Assembly (NCBI GenBank): GCA_963840245.1
Contig: CAWIYI010000044.1
Location: 1-64,000 of the forward strand
Source of the DNA: Bog-473 sp963840245
Lineage (GTDB): Bacteria > Actinomycetota > Acidimicrobiia > Acidimicrobiales > RAAP-2
Length of the DNA stretch: 64,000 nt
Direction of reading: 5' to 3'
The position numbers and the translations under genes are program-made. Below, piece after piece: positions 31,259 through 38,913 of the stretch. The notes under the pieces were generated by a model, which was given only the letters and a program-made list of their open reading frames with translations, made no database searches and had not been told where the DNA came from. Every line of letters starts with the position of its first letter. The stretch's first letter is position 1.

Positions 31259-31465
31259 CTACCTCCGTGCCAGCGTTGCCTGAAGAGCGTCAGCTCGGCT
31301 CTGGGCGGCTTCCCTGGTGCGATACGGCTCGCCCATGAATGCGCCTGTGCGGGCGTCAACGACGTAGTAGGCAGCGCCCCGAAGCTCGACCACGTAGCGA
31401 TCACCGGCAATCCCATGCGGTGTTCGCTGGGGCTGCTTGCGCCTCACAGATGGTCGCGCCACCAT
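31259..31465 (-). CDS. Small hypothetical protein of the island
   Basis: A 68-residue protein with basic ends and a core DRYVVELRGAAYYVVDARTG, FMGEPYRTREAAQSRADALQ. This beta-hairpin plus helix layout is like small plasmid and phage proteins that read VVDxxTGxxxGxPxxTREAA. Coding character is clear from the amino-acid pattern. It sits in a row of minus-strand small ORFs. Confidence 0.55.
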   Translation of the reverse strand: MVARPSVRRKQPQRTPHGIAGDRYVVELRGAAYYVVDARTGAFMGEPYRTREAAQSRADALQATLARR

Positions 31466-31474
31466 GCGACCTCT

Positions 31475-31825
31475 TCACTGAGAGTGTGTCTGCGGCAGCT
31501 CTTCTTGTTGCTCGACCTGGCGTGAAGCGCTGCACGTCGATGTAGCCGCTGCTGTTGCCTCGAGGGTGACGTGAAGTCCTGGTTTCGATCTGCGACGATG
31601 GGATATTCGGTATGCGACGGAGCGATCTGTAGTCGAGCGATCTGAGGAGGCCCGCCGACAGCGTCCATCAGCGGGGAGCGCTTTGTGGCTAGGACTAGGA
31701 GTTGGCGAGACGAAGTCGCCAAGCTCAGCTAGATCCGTATGCCGCTGGTGGGAACGTCGTCTCGATCGCAGCTCCTCGTCGTCCGTAGCGAGAGGTTCAT
31801 GCCGCCATAATCTCGCCACTCCCAT
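31475..31825 (-). CDS. Island ORF, possibly frameshifted
   Basis: An open frame of 116 residues begins MGVARLWRHEPLATDDEELR. The first 60 residues look coding. Later, other frames give more protein-like reading (GYIDVQRFTPGRATRRAAAD), so one or two indels are likely. No family recognised. Confidence 0.3.
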   Translation of the reverse strand: MGVARLWRHEPLATDDEELRSRRRSHQRHTDLAELGDFVSPTPSPSHKALPADGRCRRASSDRSTTDRSVAYRISHRRRSKPGLHVTLEATAAATSTCSASRQVEQQEELPQTHSQ

Positions 31826-31829
31826 GCCA

Positions 31830-31917
31830 TTAGCTGAGAGCGTCTTGGACGGCACGGCGGTCCTCTGCACTCAGTCCTAGAACGAAATCGTTGACAGCTC
31901 ACCTCACGAGCAGTCAT
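31830..31917 (-). pseudogene. Very short island ORF, frameshifted
   Basis: AAGGAG precedes ATG ACT GCT; one base too many separates MTAREVS from VNDFVLGLSAEDRRAVQDALS. That end reads like a genuine C terminus. About 28 residues if repaired. Confidence 0.3.
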
Positions 31918-32204
31918 CCATTGCTCCTTCTCTTAGCCGTCGTGGCGTTGGACTTGCGTGGTCTTGTTGCTGACAGTGGTGGCCTTAGTGTAGCTGGCCT
32001 TGCGGGTGGCGGTTCGCCCCAGGTCCACCGTCGCACTGAACCTGACGGTGTTGTGGGCCGACCGGTGGTGGCTTTGTTCTCTATGGGCGGTTTCTTCATG
32101 CTCTCCAGCTTCGCAGCAGCCCCTACCCGCACCTTGCCACCCGGTGTGGTCAAGGAGCTCCGCCACGTGCGTCGTAACCTTGGGTAAAGCGAAGGAGGCA
32201 CGCG

Positions 32205-32655
32205 ATGACGACGGTTGCCAACTGGTGGTGTTGACATCGGACCGATGGGACAGCTTGGCGGCGGTTTGCCTGGCCTGAACACCATTACCAAGACGCTGAG
32301 CCGAGGACCCGAATATCAAGAGCTAGGGCGGCAGTTCCAAGCGACAAGGGCAAAGGACTACAACGACGCCCCTGTGGGATGGCTGGCCGGAAGCTCAGGT
32401 GGAGCGTCTGCTTACGGTCCTTCTCAGGGTGTGTCGGGCGTGTTGGGTGAAATCGCCGGAGCAGCGGAGGGCTGGCCTGAGAACTGGGGTGACGAGTGTC
32501 TCCTTTCGGTCGTCACCCGAAGTCTGAGTCTTCGCCTTCCCACCGCACCAACGTCGCCGTGTGGTGCTTCGCCTGAAGTCTGCGTGCAGGCGACGGGAGG
32601 ATCAGGTGGAATTGATGCTGGAGAGACACATGGTGGTGATTGGTTGCGGGCTTAA
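32205..32655 (+). CDS. Plus-strand island ORF, start frameshifted
   Basis: GAAGGAGG lies 6 bases before ATG ACG ACG GTT, but that frame stops after nine codons. The following frame is open to 32655 and reads GQLGGGLPGLNTITKTLSRG, GPEYQELGRQFQATRAKDYN, which looks coding, with lower third-position GC than the host. A single indel near 32225 would join them. An open frame just upstream (31891-32187), ending VVKELRHVRRNLG, may be a partner, but the opposite strand is equally readable there. No family recognised. Confidence 0.35.
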
Positions 32656-32689
32656 CTTCAGGGTAGTACTGCTGATGTGAGAATGAAAC

Positions 32690-32752
32690 GTAAATATGGA
32701 GATTAATAGAGAAGTAAGAGAAAAAAATTAAAGGAAGAAAAAAAAGGAGGGT
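32690..32752. other. A-rich low-complexity block
   Basis: About 60 bases of mostly A with G lie just before the right attachment repeat, in a genome near 70% GC. It has the same look as the other A-rich blocks of the island and is more likely an assembly artefact than biology. Confidence 0.5.
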
Positions 32753-32777
32753 GGCGGAGCCCTTGACGCAGCGCTGC

Positions 32778-32816
32778 TAATCCTTGGGTCGTGGGTTCGA
32801 TCCCCACCAGCCCTAC
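32778..32816 (+). repeat. Right attachment-site repeat
   Basis: An exact 39-base copy of the 3' half of the tRNA-Met gene, without the 5' half. It also contains the stop codon of the rhodanese gene read on the minus strand, so the uninterrupted locus was tRNA-Met followed by a convergent rhodanese gene. Confidence 0.85.
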
Positions 32817-33136
32817 TCGTCGCCCGTTACGCGCTCGGGCTCCCCGGCCGCCCAGGCGACCGCGCCACCCGTCAGGTTCTCGGCCGTCCACCCGGCATCG
32901 CTGAGTGCCTGCGCCGCCGCGGCGGACCGTCCGCCGACGTGGCACGCCACCACGATGGTGGCGTCCTGCGGCAGCTCGTCGAGGCGAGCGCCGAGCTGTC
33001 CGAGCGGGATGTTGACGCCGATCGGGTAGGCCCAGGCCTCGACCTCGTCGGGCTCGCGGACGTCGAGGATGAACACGTCCTCGCCTCGGGCGAGGCGCGC
33101 CTTGACCTCGTCGGGCTCCACCTCGGCATACGGCAT
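32813..33136 (-). CDS. Rhodanese-like domain protein
   Basis: A 107-residue single-domain sulfurtransferase-type protein. The active-site loop reads VACHVGGRS with the catalytic Cys present, and the entry motif FILDVREPDEVEAW is intact. Such domains carry sulfane sulfur or act in thiol redox. The last codons and the TAG stop lie inside the tRNA-derived attachment repeat. It is divergent from the PH-domain gene. Confidence 0.88.
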   Translation of the reverse strand: MPYAEVEPDEVKARLARGEDVFILDVREPDEVEAWAYPIGVNIPLGQLGARLDELPQDATIVVACHVGGRSAAAAQALSDAGWTAENLTGGAVAWAAGEPERVTGDE

Positions 33137-33203
33137 GGCCCCACCCTACGGCGCGACGCCCACCGTGCCCGGTGCGCCCGGCGACCGCCGGTACGCTGGC
33201 GCG

Positions 33204-33977
33204 ATGGCCCTACCTCGGAAGTTCCTCAACGAGGACGAGGAGTTGCTGGCCGAGTTGCGGCCGCACTGGATCTTCCTGTTCGGCCCGCTCTTCACGTCGA
33301 TCGGCGTGTGGGCGGCGATCATCGTGCTGCTCGTCCTCTGGCACAACGCACCGAGCTGGACGAACTACCCGATCCTGATCATCGTCATCATCCCGGGCCT
33401 CTGGTTGCTCGGCCGGCTCGTCCGCTGGCGCTCCTACGTCGTGGCGCTCACCTCGACCCGGATCCTCGTGCGCGAGGGCATCTTCGGGCGCGACACGGTC
33501 CAGCTGCGCCTACAGCGCATCACCGAGGTCAACATCCGCCAGCGCCTGATCGAGCGGGTGCTCGGGACCGGCTCGCTGATCATCGACGTGCAGGGCGAGG
33601 ACGACTCGCTGATCCTGGAGTTCATGCGCAAGCCGGCGGTGGTCCAGCGCGTCATCAACTCGCAGATCAACGAGATCGTCGGCGGCGGTCGCCGCGAGGC
33701 GATCCCGGCCGACATGCAGCCGCACGATCGCTACGGCGCGCCCTACGCCGGCGAGGACCACGATGAGGCGGACGACACGCCACCGCTCGGCGTCGGTGGC
33801 GCCGAACCGCCGCCGCCCACCGCTGCCGAGCCCGCGCCGGCCGGCGGCGCCACGCCGGGCACCCTGCCCTCCGAGATACGGCAACGGCTGATCGAGCTCG
33901 ACGACCTGCGCCGCCGCGGCATCCTCTCCGAGGAGGAGTTCGCCACCAAGAAGAGCCAGCTCCTCGACCGCATCTGA
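33204..33977 (+). CDS. PH-domain membrane protein with C-terminal SHOCT
   Basis: A 257-residue protein. Two helices at about residues 25-75 are followed by a bacterial PH (YdbS-like) domain (YVVALTSTRILVREGIFGRD, QRITEVNIRQ). A Pro/Ala-rich linker leads to a C-terminal SHOCT motif, IELDDLRRRGILSEEEFATKKSQLL. Members of this layout are membrane-associated; function unknown. The ATG at 33204 is chosen because upstream sequence is not protein-like. Confidence 0.85.
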   Translation: MALPRKFLNEDEELLAELRPHWIFLFGPLFTSIGVWAAIIVLLVLWHNAPSWTNYPILIIVIIPGLWLLGRLVRWRSYVVALTSTRILVREGIFGRDTVQLRLQRITEVNIRQRLIERVLGTGSLIIDVQGEDDSLILEFMRKPAVVQRVINSQINEIVGGGRREAIPADMQPHDRYGAPYAGEDHDEADDTPPLGVGGAEPPPPTAAEPAPAGGATPGTLPSEIRQRLIELDDLRRRGILSEEEFATKKSQLLDRI

Positions 33978-34074
33978 GGGTCTCGCCGCATCGCCCACCA
34001 GCCGTTCCGCAACCCCAGTGCATTCCAGGGAGGCGTGGGAGGCTGCAGCACTTCAGACCCAAGGAGTTGGTCGC

Positions 34075-34335
34075 ATGCATGCACACGTCGTCACCGTCGA
34101 TATCACCGATTCGGACGCCGCCACCAAGAGCCTCGAGGAGCTCGTCCCCACCGTGAAGGCGTCACCGGGTTTCGTGGCCGGCTACTGGATCCGCCTCGAC
34201 GAGACCCACGGGACCTCGGTCGCCGTGTTCGAGAGCGAGGAGCAGGCCCGCGCCGTGGCCCCGCCGGTCGGGGGCGGCATGGGAGGCGTCACCATCACCG
34301 GTGTGCAGATCGGCGAGGTGCTCGGCAGCGCCTGA
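34075..34335 (+). CDS. Small alpha/beta-barrel (ABM-like) protein
   Basis: An 86-residue protein with the pattern of a dimeric ferredoxin-like fold: HVVTVDITDSDAATKSLEEL, PGFVAGYWIRL, SVAVFESEEQARA. Relatives include monooxygenase-like and stress-related small proteins; no active site can be named. AAGGAG is 8 bases before the ATG at 34075. Confidence 0.7.
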   Translation: MHAHVVTVDITDSDAATKSLEELVPTVKASPGFVAGYWIRLDETHGTSVAVFESEEQARAVAPPVGGGMGGVTITGVQIGEVLGSA

Positions 34336-34377
34336 GGCCGAAGGGAGCGCGCCAGGCCGCGGACTACCGTGGAATGC

Positions 34378-34623
34378 GTGAGCGCCCCTCGATACCGCTG
34401 CGACGGCTGCGGCAACCTCACCCGCTTCGACGTCACCATCTCGCAGAAGACAAAGGCCTTCCATCACTACAGCGTGGGCGGGGATCTCGTGGTCGAGGAC
34501 GAGGAGGTGCTCGCCCGCAACGTCGACGAGGTGGTGTGCCGCTGGTGCGGCCACGGGCGCAGCGTCGTGGAGATCACCGGTGATGAGGTCGAGGAGCCCG
34601 GCGCGCCGTCGAAGGTGCCGTGA
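34378..34623 (+). CDS. Small zinc-ribbon protein
   Basis: An 81-residue protein with two CxxC pairs, YRCDGCGN and VCRWCGHG, spaced about 45 residues apart, so it very likely binds zinc. GTG codons at 34369 and 34378 are both possible starts. Its stop overlaps the next gene as GTGA, so the two are coupled. The function is unknown. Confidence 0.7.
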   Translation: MSAPRYRCDGCGNLTRFDVTISQKTKAFHHYSVGGDLVVEDEEVLARNVDEVVCRWCGHGRSVVEITGDEVEEPGAPSKVP

Positions 34624-35102
34624 GCGAGCCGCCGGCTGACATCTTGCGCCGGCTCAGGCCCATCCCGACCTACACCGACCACCCGGCCACCACGGCCCAC
34701 GATGTCGTCGGCGTCGCGCCCGATGGCGCCGCGTGCCGGGTCGACGTGGTGGAGGCCGCCGCGCCGGTTCTGCTCCTGTTCCTCTCGGCGGCCTGCTTCG
34801 GCTGCCAGGACCTCTGGGAAGGCCTGCCCGAGCTGCAGGTCGGCCTGGCCGGCGCCGCCCGCCTCGTCGTGGTGACGAGGAGCCCCGGGGAGGAAAGCCC
34901 CGAAGCGGTCACCGCCCTGGCCGGTCACGCGGCGGTGCAGGGCGTCGAAGTCGTGATGAGCTCGGACGCCTTCCGCGACTACCGGGTGGGCGGGCCGCCG
35001 TTCCTGAGCCTTGCCGCGTCCGACGGCGTGCGCACCGAGAGCGTGGCCTGGGGCCTCGAGCAGACGCTGCAGACCGCCCTCGACGCGCTGCACACCAGGT
35101 AG
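34620..35102 (+). CDS. Thioredoxin-like protein
   Basis: A 160-residue protein with a thioredoxin-fold pattern: a beta strand VLLLFLSAACFGCQDLW carrying a CxxC (Cys-Phe-Gly-Cys), a later VVVTRSP strand, and the cis-Pro region VGGPPFLSLA. Such proteins reduce or oxidise disulfides or act with methylamine-dehydrogenase or TlpA-type maturation. No signal peptide is seen, so it is probably cytoplasmic. Confidence 0.75.
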   Translation: MSEPPADILRRLRPIPTYTDHPATTAHDVVGVAPDGAACRVDVVEAAAPVLLLFLSAACFGCQDLWEGLPELQVGLAGAARLVVVTRSPGEESPEAVTALAGHAAVQGVEVVMSSDAFRDYRVGGPPFLSLAASDGVRTESVAWGLEQTLQTALDALHTR

Positions 35103-35166
35103 TCCCGATCGTGCTCGGTGTCACACCCCTTGGCCATGCTTGGCCCCGAAAGAGAGGGTCATCGTC

Positions 35167-35437
35167 ATGGCGACTTCCAGGGACACCGACACCGTCACCG
35201 ACATGCACCGACACCGACACCGGCACCGACACCGAGCCCGAGGGCGAGCTCACCATCGACTGCGACTGCTGTGCTCTGCGCGACACGGACGCCTGCGACG
35301 ATTGTGTCGTCAGCTTCCTCCTCGAGCGGGAACCCGATGATGCTGTCGTCATCGACGCCGACGAGGCGCGGGCGATGCGCATGCTCGAGCGCGCCGGCTT
35401 GGTCCCGACGCTGCGCTTCAGCACGCAGGCAGGCTGA
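35167..35437 (+). CDS. Conserved small Cys-rich actinobacterial protein, probable frameshift
   Basis: The C-terminal 60 residues (GELTIDCDCCALRDTDACDD, CVVSFLLEREPDDAVVIDAD, MRMLERAGLVPTL) match a conserved small actinobacterial protein with a C-x-CC-x7-C-x2-C cluster, probably metal-binding. The natural start, ATG at 35167 (MATSRDTDTVTD), is in another frame. The switch lies in the ACCGAC repeat at about 35197-35235. An uninterrupted reading would need a GTG near 35113 with a poor N terminus. A one-base error or a true frameshift in the repeat are both possible. Confidence 0.6.
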
Positions 35438-35497
35438 GCCCCGCCCCTCTCCGCGCGGAGCGCCGTCCCGGTCTCGCCGTTGCGCCGGTGGTGCAGC

Positions 35498-36643
35498 GTG
35501 AAGCGTCACCTCCTCGTCACCAACGACTTCCCACCGAAGGTCGGTGGCATCCAGAACTACCTCTGGGACCTGTGGAGCCGGCTCGATCCGTCCTCGTTCG
35601 TCGTGCTCACCGCGTCCTCCGATGACGGGGCGGCCGTCTTCGACGCTGCGCAGGCCGAGCGGGGCATCCGCATCGAACGCGTCCCGGGTCGGATCCTCTT
35701 CTTCCCGACGCCAGCCGCCGCCGCCGCGGTGCGCGCCGCGGTCACGAAGCACGGGATCGATCTGGTCCTGCTCGATCCCGCGCTGCCGCTCGGGCTCCTG
35801 GGTCCGCATCTCGACGTCCCCTACGGCGTCATCCTCCACGGCGCCGAGGTCACGGTGCCGGGCCGGCTGCCCGGCTCGCGCGCCGCGCTCGGCCGGGTGT
35901 TGCGCGGCGCGCGGCTCGTCGTGTCGGCCGGGTGCTACCCCGCGGCGGAGGCCCGGCGTGCCGTGCCGGGCTTGACGGCTCCGCTGGTCGAGATCCCGCC
36001 CGGCGTCGACCCCACCGCCATCGTCCCGCTCAAGGCGGCCGAGCGCCGGGCGGCGCGGGCCGGGCTCGGGCTCCCGGCCCAGGGCCCTCTGCTCTCCAGC
36101 GTGAGCCGGCTCGTCCCCCGCAAGGGGATGGACGTGCTCATCGAAGCGGCCAATCGCCTCGCCCCCTCGTACCCCGATCTGGTGGTGGCGATCGGCGGCG
36201 ACGGGCGGGAACTGGGGCACCTGCGCCGCCTGGCGGCACGAAGCCCCGTGAGGGTGGAGGTGCTCGGACGGGTGAGCCAGGAGGATCGGGCCGCTCTCCT
36301 CGGCGCCGCCGACGTCTTCGTCATGGCCTGCCGCAACCGCTGGTTGGCCCTGGAGCAGGAGGGGTTCGGGATCGTCTTCCTCGAGGCCGCCGCCGCCGGC
36401 GTCCCGCAGGTGGCCGGGGACAGCGGGGGGGTGTCCGAAGCGGTGTTGGACGGTGAGACCGGCCTCGTGGTCGCGGACCCCGGCGACCCCGGCGCCGTGG
36501 CCGAGGCGCTGCGGAGCCTCCTGGCCGACCCCAACCGCCGCCGCCGGATGGGGCGGGCCGCCCGATCTAGGGTGCTGGAATCCTTCGACAACGACGCTCT
36601 CGCTTCTAGGCTGGCCGACGCGCTGGCCGGAGTGGCAGTCTGA
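35498..36643 (+). CDS. GT4 glycosyltransferase, PimB-type mannosyltransferase
   Basis: A 381-residue GT-B enzyme. It starts LLVTNDFPPKVGGIQNYLWD, nearly the PimB signature, with the GGIQ donor loop. SRLVPRKGMDVLIEA near residue 200 and EGFGIVFLEAAAAGVPQVAG near residue 290 are the GT4 phosphate- and nucleotide-binding motifs. In actinobacteria PimB adds the second mannose to phosphatidylinositol mannoside at the membrane. The specific acceptor here is inferred. The GTG at 35498 is the chosen start; a TTG at 35480 is also open. Confidence 0.88.
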   Translation: MKRHLLVTNDFPPKVGGIQNYLWDLWSRLDPSSFVVLTASSDDGAAVFDAAQAERGIRIERVPGRILFFPTPAAAAAVRAAVTKHGIDLVLLDPALPLGLLGPHLDVPYGVILHGAEVTVPGRLPGSRAALGRVLRGARLVVSAGCYPAAEARRAVPGLTAPLVEIPPGVDPTAIVPLKAAERRAARAGLGLPAQGPLLSSVSRLVPRKGMDVLIEAANRLAPSYPDLVVAIGGDGRELGHLRRLAARSPVRVEVLGRVSQEDRAALLGAADVFVMACRNRWLALEQEGFGIVFLEAAAAGVPQVAGDSGGVSEAVLDGETGLVVADPGDPGAVAEALRSLLADPNRRRRMGRAARSRVLESFDNDALASRLADALAGVAV

Positions 36644-36686
36644 CCCTGCGCCGCGCTGGCGTCATCGACAGGAAGGACACACCGAC

Positions 36687-37130
36687 GTGGCCGACCAAGC
36701 CACAGAGAACATCTCGGTAGCGGCGCCGCCCGAGCGCTGCTTTGCGGTCGCGGCCGATCTCGAGCGGTACCCCGAATGGGCCGCCGACATCAAGGAGATC
36801 GACGTCAAGGAGCGCGACGACCAGGGCCGGCCCCTGCTGGTGACCTTCCGGGCCGCCGCCTTCGGCCGCAGCACCAGCATGACTCTGGCCTACGACTACT
36901 CAGAGGCGCCCCACGCCCTGTCCTGGAAGCTGACCCAGGGCGACATCACCACCAAGTGGGATGGCAGCTACATCTTCGACCCGGGGGAGGGCGGGGGCAC
37001 CGACGTGACCTACCACGTCGAGGCGGAGCTGCGGGTGCCCATCCCCGGTTTCATCAAGATGCGGGCCACGAGCCGCATCATGGCGACCGCCATGCGAGAG
37101 CTGAAGGCGCGGGTCGAGTCCACCTCGTGA
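36687..37130 (+). CDS. SRPBCC family (polyketide cyclase-like) protein
   Basis: A 147-residue START-like helix-grip protein: ISVAAPPERCFAVAADLERY at the start and the long C-terminal helix IMATAMRELKARVES. Such proteins bind hydrophobic ligands. Catalysis cannot be claimed. It follows AGGAAGGAC and ends in a GTGA overlap with the ROK kinase gene. Confidence 0.8.
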   Translation: MADQATENISVAAPPERCFAVAADLERYPEWAADIKEIDVKERDDQGRPLLVTFRAAAFGRSTSMTLAYDYSEAPHALSWKLTQGDITTKWDGSYIFDPGEGGGTDVTYHVEAELRVPIPGFIKMRATSRIMATAMRELKARVESTS

Positions 37131-38149
37131 CTCCTGGCGGTGATCCGCCGGCCGCCGATGTCACCTACGGCATCGACATCGGCGGGACCAAAGTCCTCGG
37201 CGTGGCGCTCGACGCGACCGACGACATCGTCGCCGAGGCCCGGGTCGCCACCCCCACCGGGACCCGGGTCATCGTCGGAAGCCACGTGGCCGCGGCCGTG
37301 GCCGAGGTGGTCGCTGACCTCGATCGCCAGCTCGCCGCCGCTGCTGCTGGTACCGCTGCCGCGGTCGCTCCGGCGCCGGTCGGCGTGGGTGCCCCGGGCA
37401 TGGTCGACCGCCGGGGCCGGCTGTGCTTCGCCCCCAACCTGCCGCAGGCCCAGGGCGTTGACTGGAACGAGCTGATCGGCGGCCAGCTGCCCGGACGGAC
37501 CCTCCTCATCGAGAACGACGCCAACCTCGCCGTGCTCGCCGAGCACCGCCTGGGGGCGGCCCGTGGGTTCGGCCACGTCGTGATGGTCACGTTGGGGACC
37601 GGGATCGGCGGGGGCATCGTGGTCGACGGGCGCGTGCAGGTCGGGTCGGCGGGCTTCGCCGGGGAGATCGGCCACATGGTGGTCGACCCGGCCGGGCCCG
37701 TGTGCCCCTGCGGCCGCCGCGGCTGCTGGGAGCGCTTCGCCTCGGGGGCCGGGCTCGGCGTCCTCGCCCGGGAGGCGGCTCTGGCGGGACGGTTGGGCGA
37801 GGTGGTCCGGCTGGCCGGCGGCGACCCCGAGAGCGTGCGCGGTGAGGACGTCTCCGCTGCGGCGGCCGCGGGAGACCCGGCGGCCCAGCAGGTCATCGCG
37901 GAGGTCGGGTGGTGGATCGGTTTCGGCCTGGCCAACCTGGCGGGCGTGCTCGATCCGGAGTGCTTCGTCCTCGGCGGCGGGGTGGTGCGGGCGGGAGACC
38001 TCCTGATCAGGTCCGCCCGCAGCACATTCGCCGAGCTCGTCGAGGGCGGCGAGCGGCGACCCCAGGCGGTGATCGTGCCGGCCGCCTTGGGGGAGCGCGC
38101 CGGGGCGGTCGGCGGCGCGCTGGCGGCGCGCCTGGGCGGGTTGTGGTGA
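37127..38149 (+). CDS. ROK-family glucokinase
   Basis: A 340-residue sugar kinase. The phosphate motif YGIDIGGTKVLGVAL is at about residue 13, the catalytic-base region LLIENDANLAVLAEHRLG near 125, and the ROK zinc site CPCGRRGCWERFASG near 190. It probably phosphorylates glucose, which would fit the sugar importer upstream. It starts with GTG in a GTGA overlap and ends in a TGATG overlap. Confidence 0.9.
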   Translation: MTPGGDPPAADVTYGIDIGGTKVLGVALDATDDIVAEARVATPTGTRVIVGSHVAAAVAEVVADLDRQLAAAAAGTAAAVAPAPVGVGAPGMVDRRGRLCFAPNLPQAQGVDWNELIGGQLPGRTLLIENDANLAVLAEHRLGAARGFGHVVMVTLGTGIGGGIVVDGRVQVGSAGFAGEIGHMVVDPAGPVCPCGRRGCWERFASGAGLGVLAREAALAGRLGEVVRLAGGDPESVRGEDVSAAAAAGDPAAQQVIAEVGWWIGFGLANLAGVLDPECFVLGGGVVRAGDLLIRSARSTFAELVEGGERRPQAVIVPAALGERAGAVGGALAARLGGLW

Positions 38150-38904
38150 TGCGGACGGGGGTCGTGCTCCCGACGTTTCGTGACACGCCCGACGGGGCGT
38201 TCGCCGCTGCCGCGGAGGCGGTCGCCGCAGGCGTGGACGGCGTCTTCTGCTACGACCACATCTGGCCGATCGGCCAGCCGGAGCGACCGGCGCTGGCGCC
38301 CTTCCCGCTCCTCGGCGCGCTGGCGACCATGCTCGGCCCGACCTGCAGCGCGGCGGAGGGTCCTTTTCTCGGCACGCTGGTGGCGCGGGTGGGCCTCGTC
38401 CCCGACGCGGTGCTCGCCGCGCAGTTCCTCGCGCTCGAAGCGCTGGCCCCGGGGCGGGTGATCGCCGGCCTCGGCACCGGCGACCGCCTGAGCGAGGAGG
38501 AGAACCTCGCCTACGGGATCCCCTTCGCGCCCGCAGCGGAGCGCCGGGCCGAGTTGGTCGAACTGGGCCGGGAGCTGGTCCGGGCGGGGCTCCCGGTGTG
38601 GGTGGCCGGCGGCCCCGCCGGCCGGATGGAGGAGGCGCGGGCGGTCGGAGCGGCGCTCAACGTGTGGGACGTCGAGCCTGCGCTCGTGGCGCAGCGGACG
38701 GCGGGACCCGACGGCCTGGAGGTGACCTGGGCCGGCCCACCGCCCTCGGCCTCACCTCCGATCGCCGATCGCCTGAGGGCGCTGCACAGAGCCGGCGCCA
38801 GCTGGGCCGTGTTCGCCTGGCCGGTCGACGTCGAGGAGCTGGCCGCGGCGGCGCGCGAACTCGGCGAGGGTCCCGGGTCCGGTGGCGCGGTACCCGGGCC
38901 GTAG
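38149..38904 (+). CDS. Luciferase-like (LLM class) F420/flavin oxidoreductase
   Basis: A 251-residue member of the bacterial luciferase-like family: it begins RTGVVLPTFRDTP, has GVDGVFCYDHIWPIG near residue 38, and GRVIAGLGTGDRLSEEENLA near 103. It is shorter than the usual 300-330 residues. Actinobacterial members often use F420; the cofactor and substrate are unknown here. Coupled to the ROK gene by a TGATG overlap. Confidence 0.8.
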   Translation: MRTGVVLPTFRDTPDGAFAAAAEAVAAGVDGVFCYDHIWPIGQPERPALAPFPLLGALATMLGPTCSAAEGPFLGTLVARVGLVPDAVLAAQFLALEALAPGRVIAGLGTGDRLSEEENLAYGIPFAPAAERRAELVELGRELVRAGLPVWVAGGPAGRMEEARAVGAALNVWDVEPALVAQRTAGPDGLEVTWAGPPPSASPPIADRLRALHRAGASWAVFAWPVDVEELAAAARELGEGPGSGGAVPGP

Positions 38905-38913
38905 ACTTCCCCG

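Noticed and set aside
31891..32187. 98-codon plus-strand ORF with two hydrophobic stretches
   Set aside because: The minus strand gives equally protein-like reading and a ribosome site here, and indels are likely, so the coding strand cannot be decided.
32753..32780. C terminus of a tyrosine integrase (ALDAALL) before the right repeat
   Set aside because: The few codons fit, but nothing upstream reads as an integrase, so it is not listed as a gene.
32703..32945. Minus-strand ORF reading VGIEPTTQG
   Set aside because: This peptide is the well-known translation artefact of a tRNA 3' end; it lies on the attachment repeat and the rhodanese gene.
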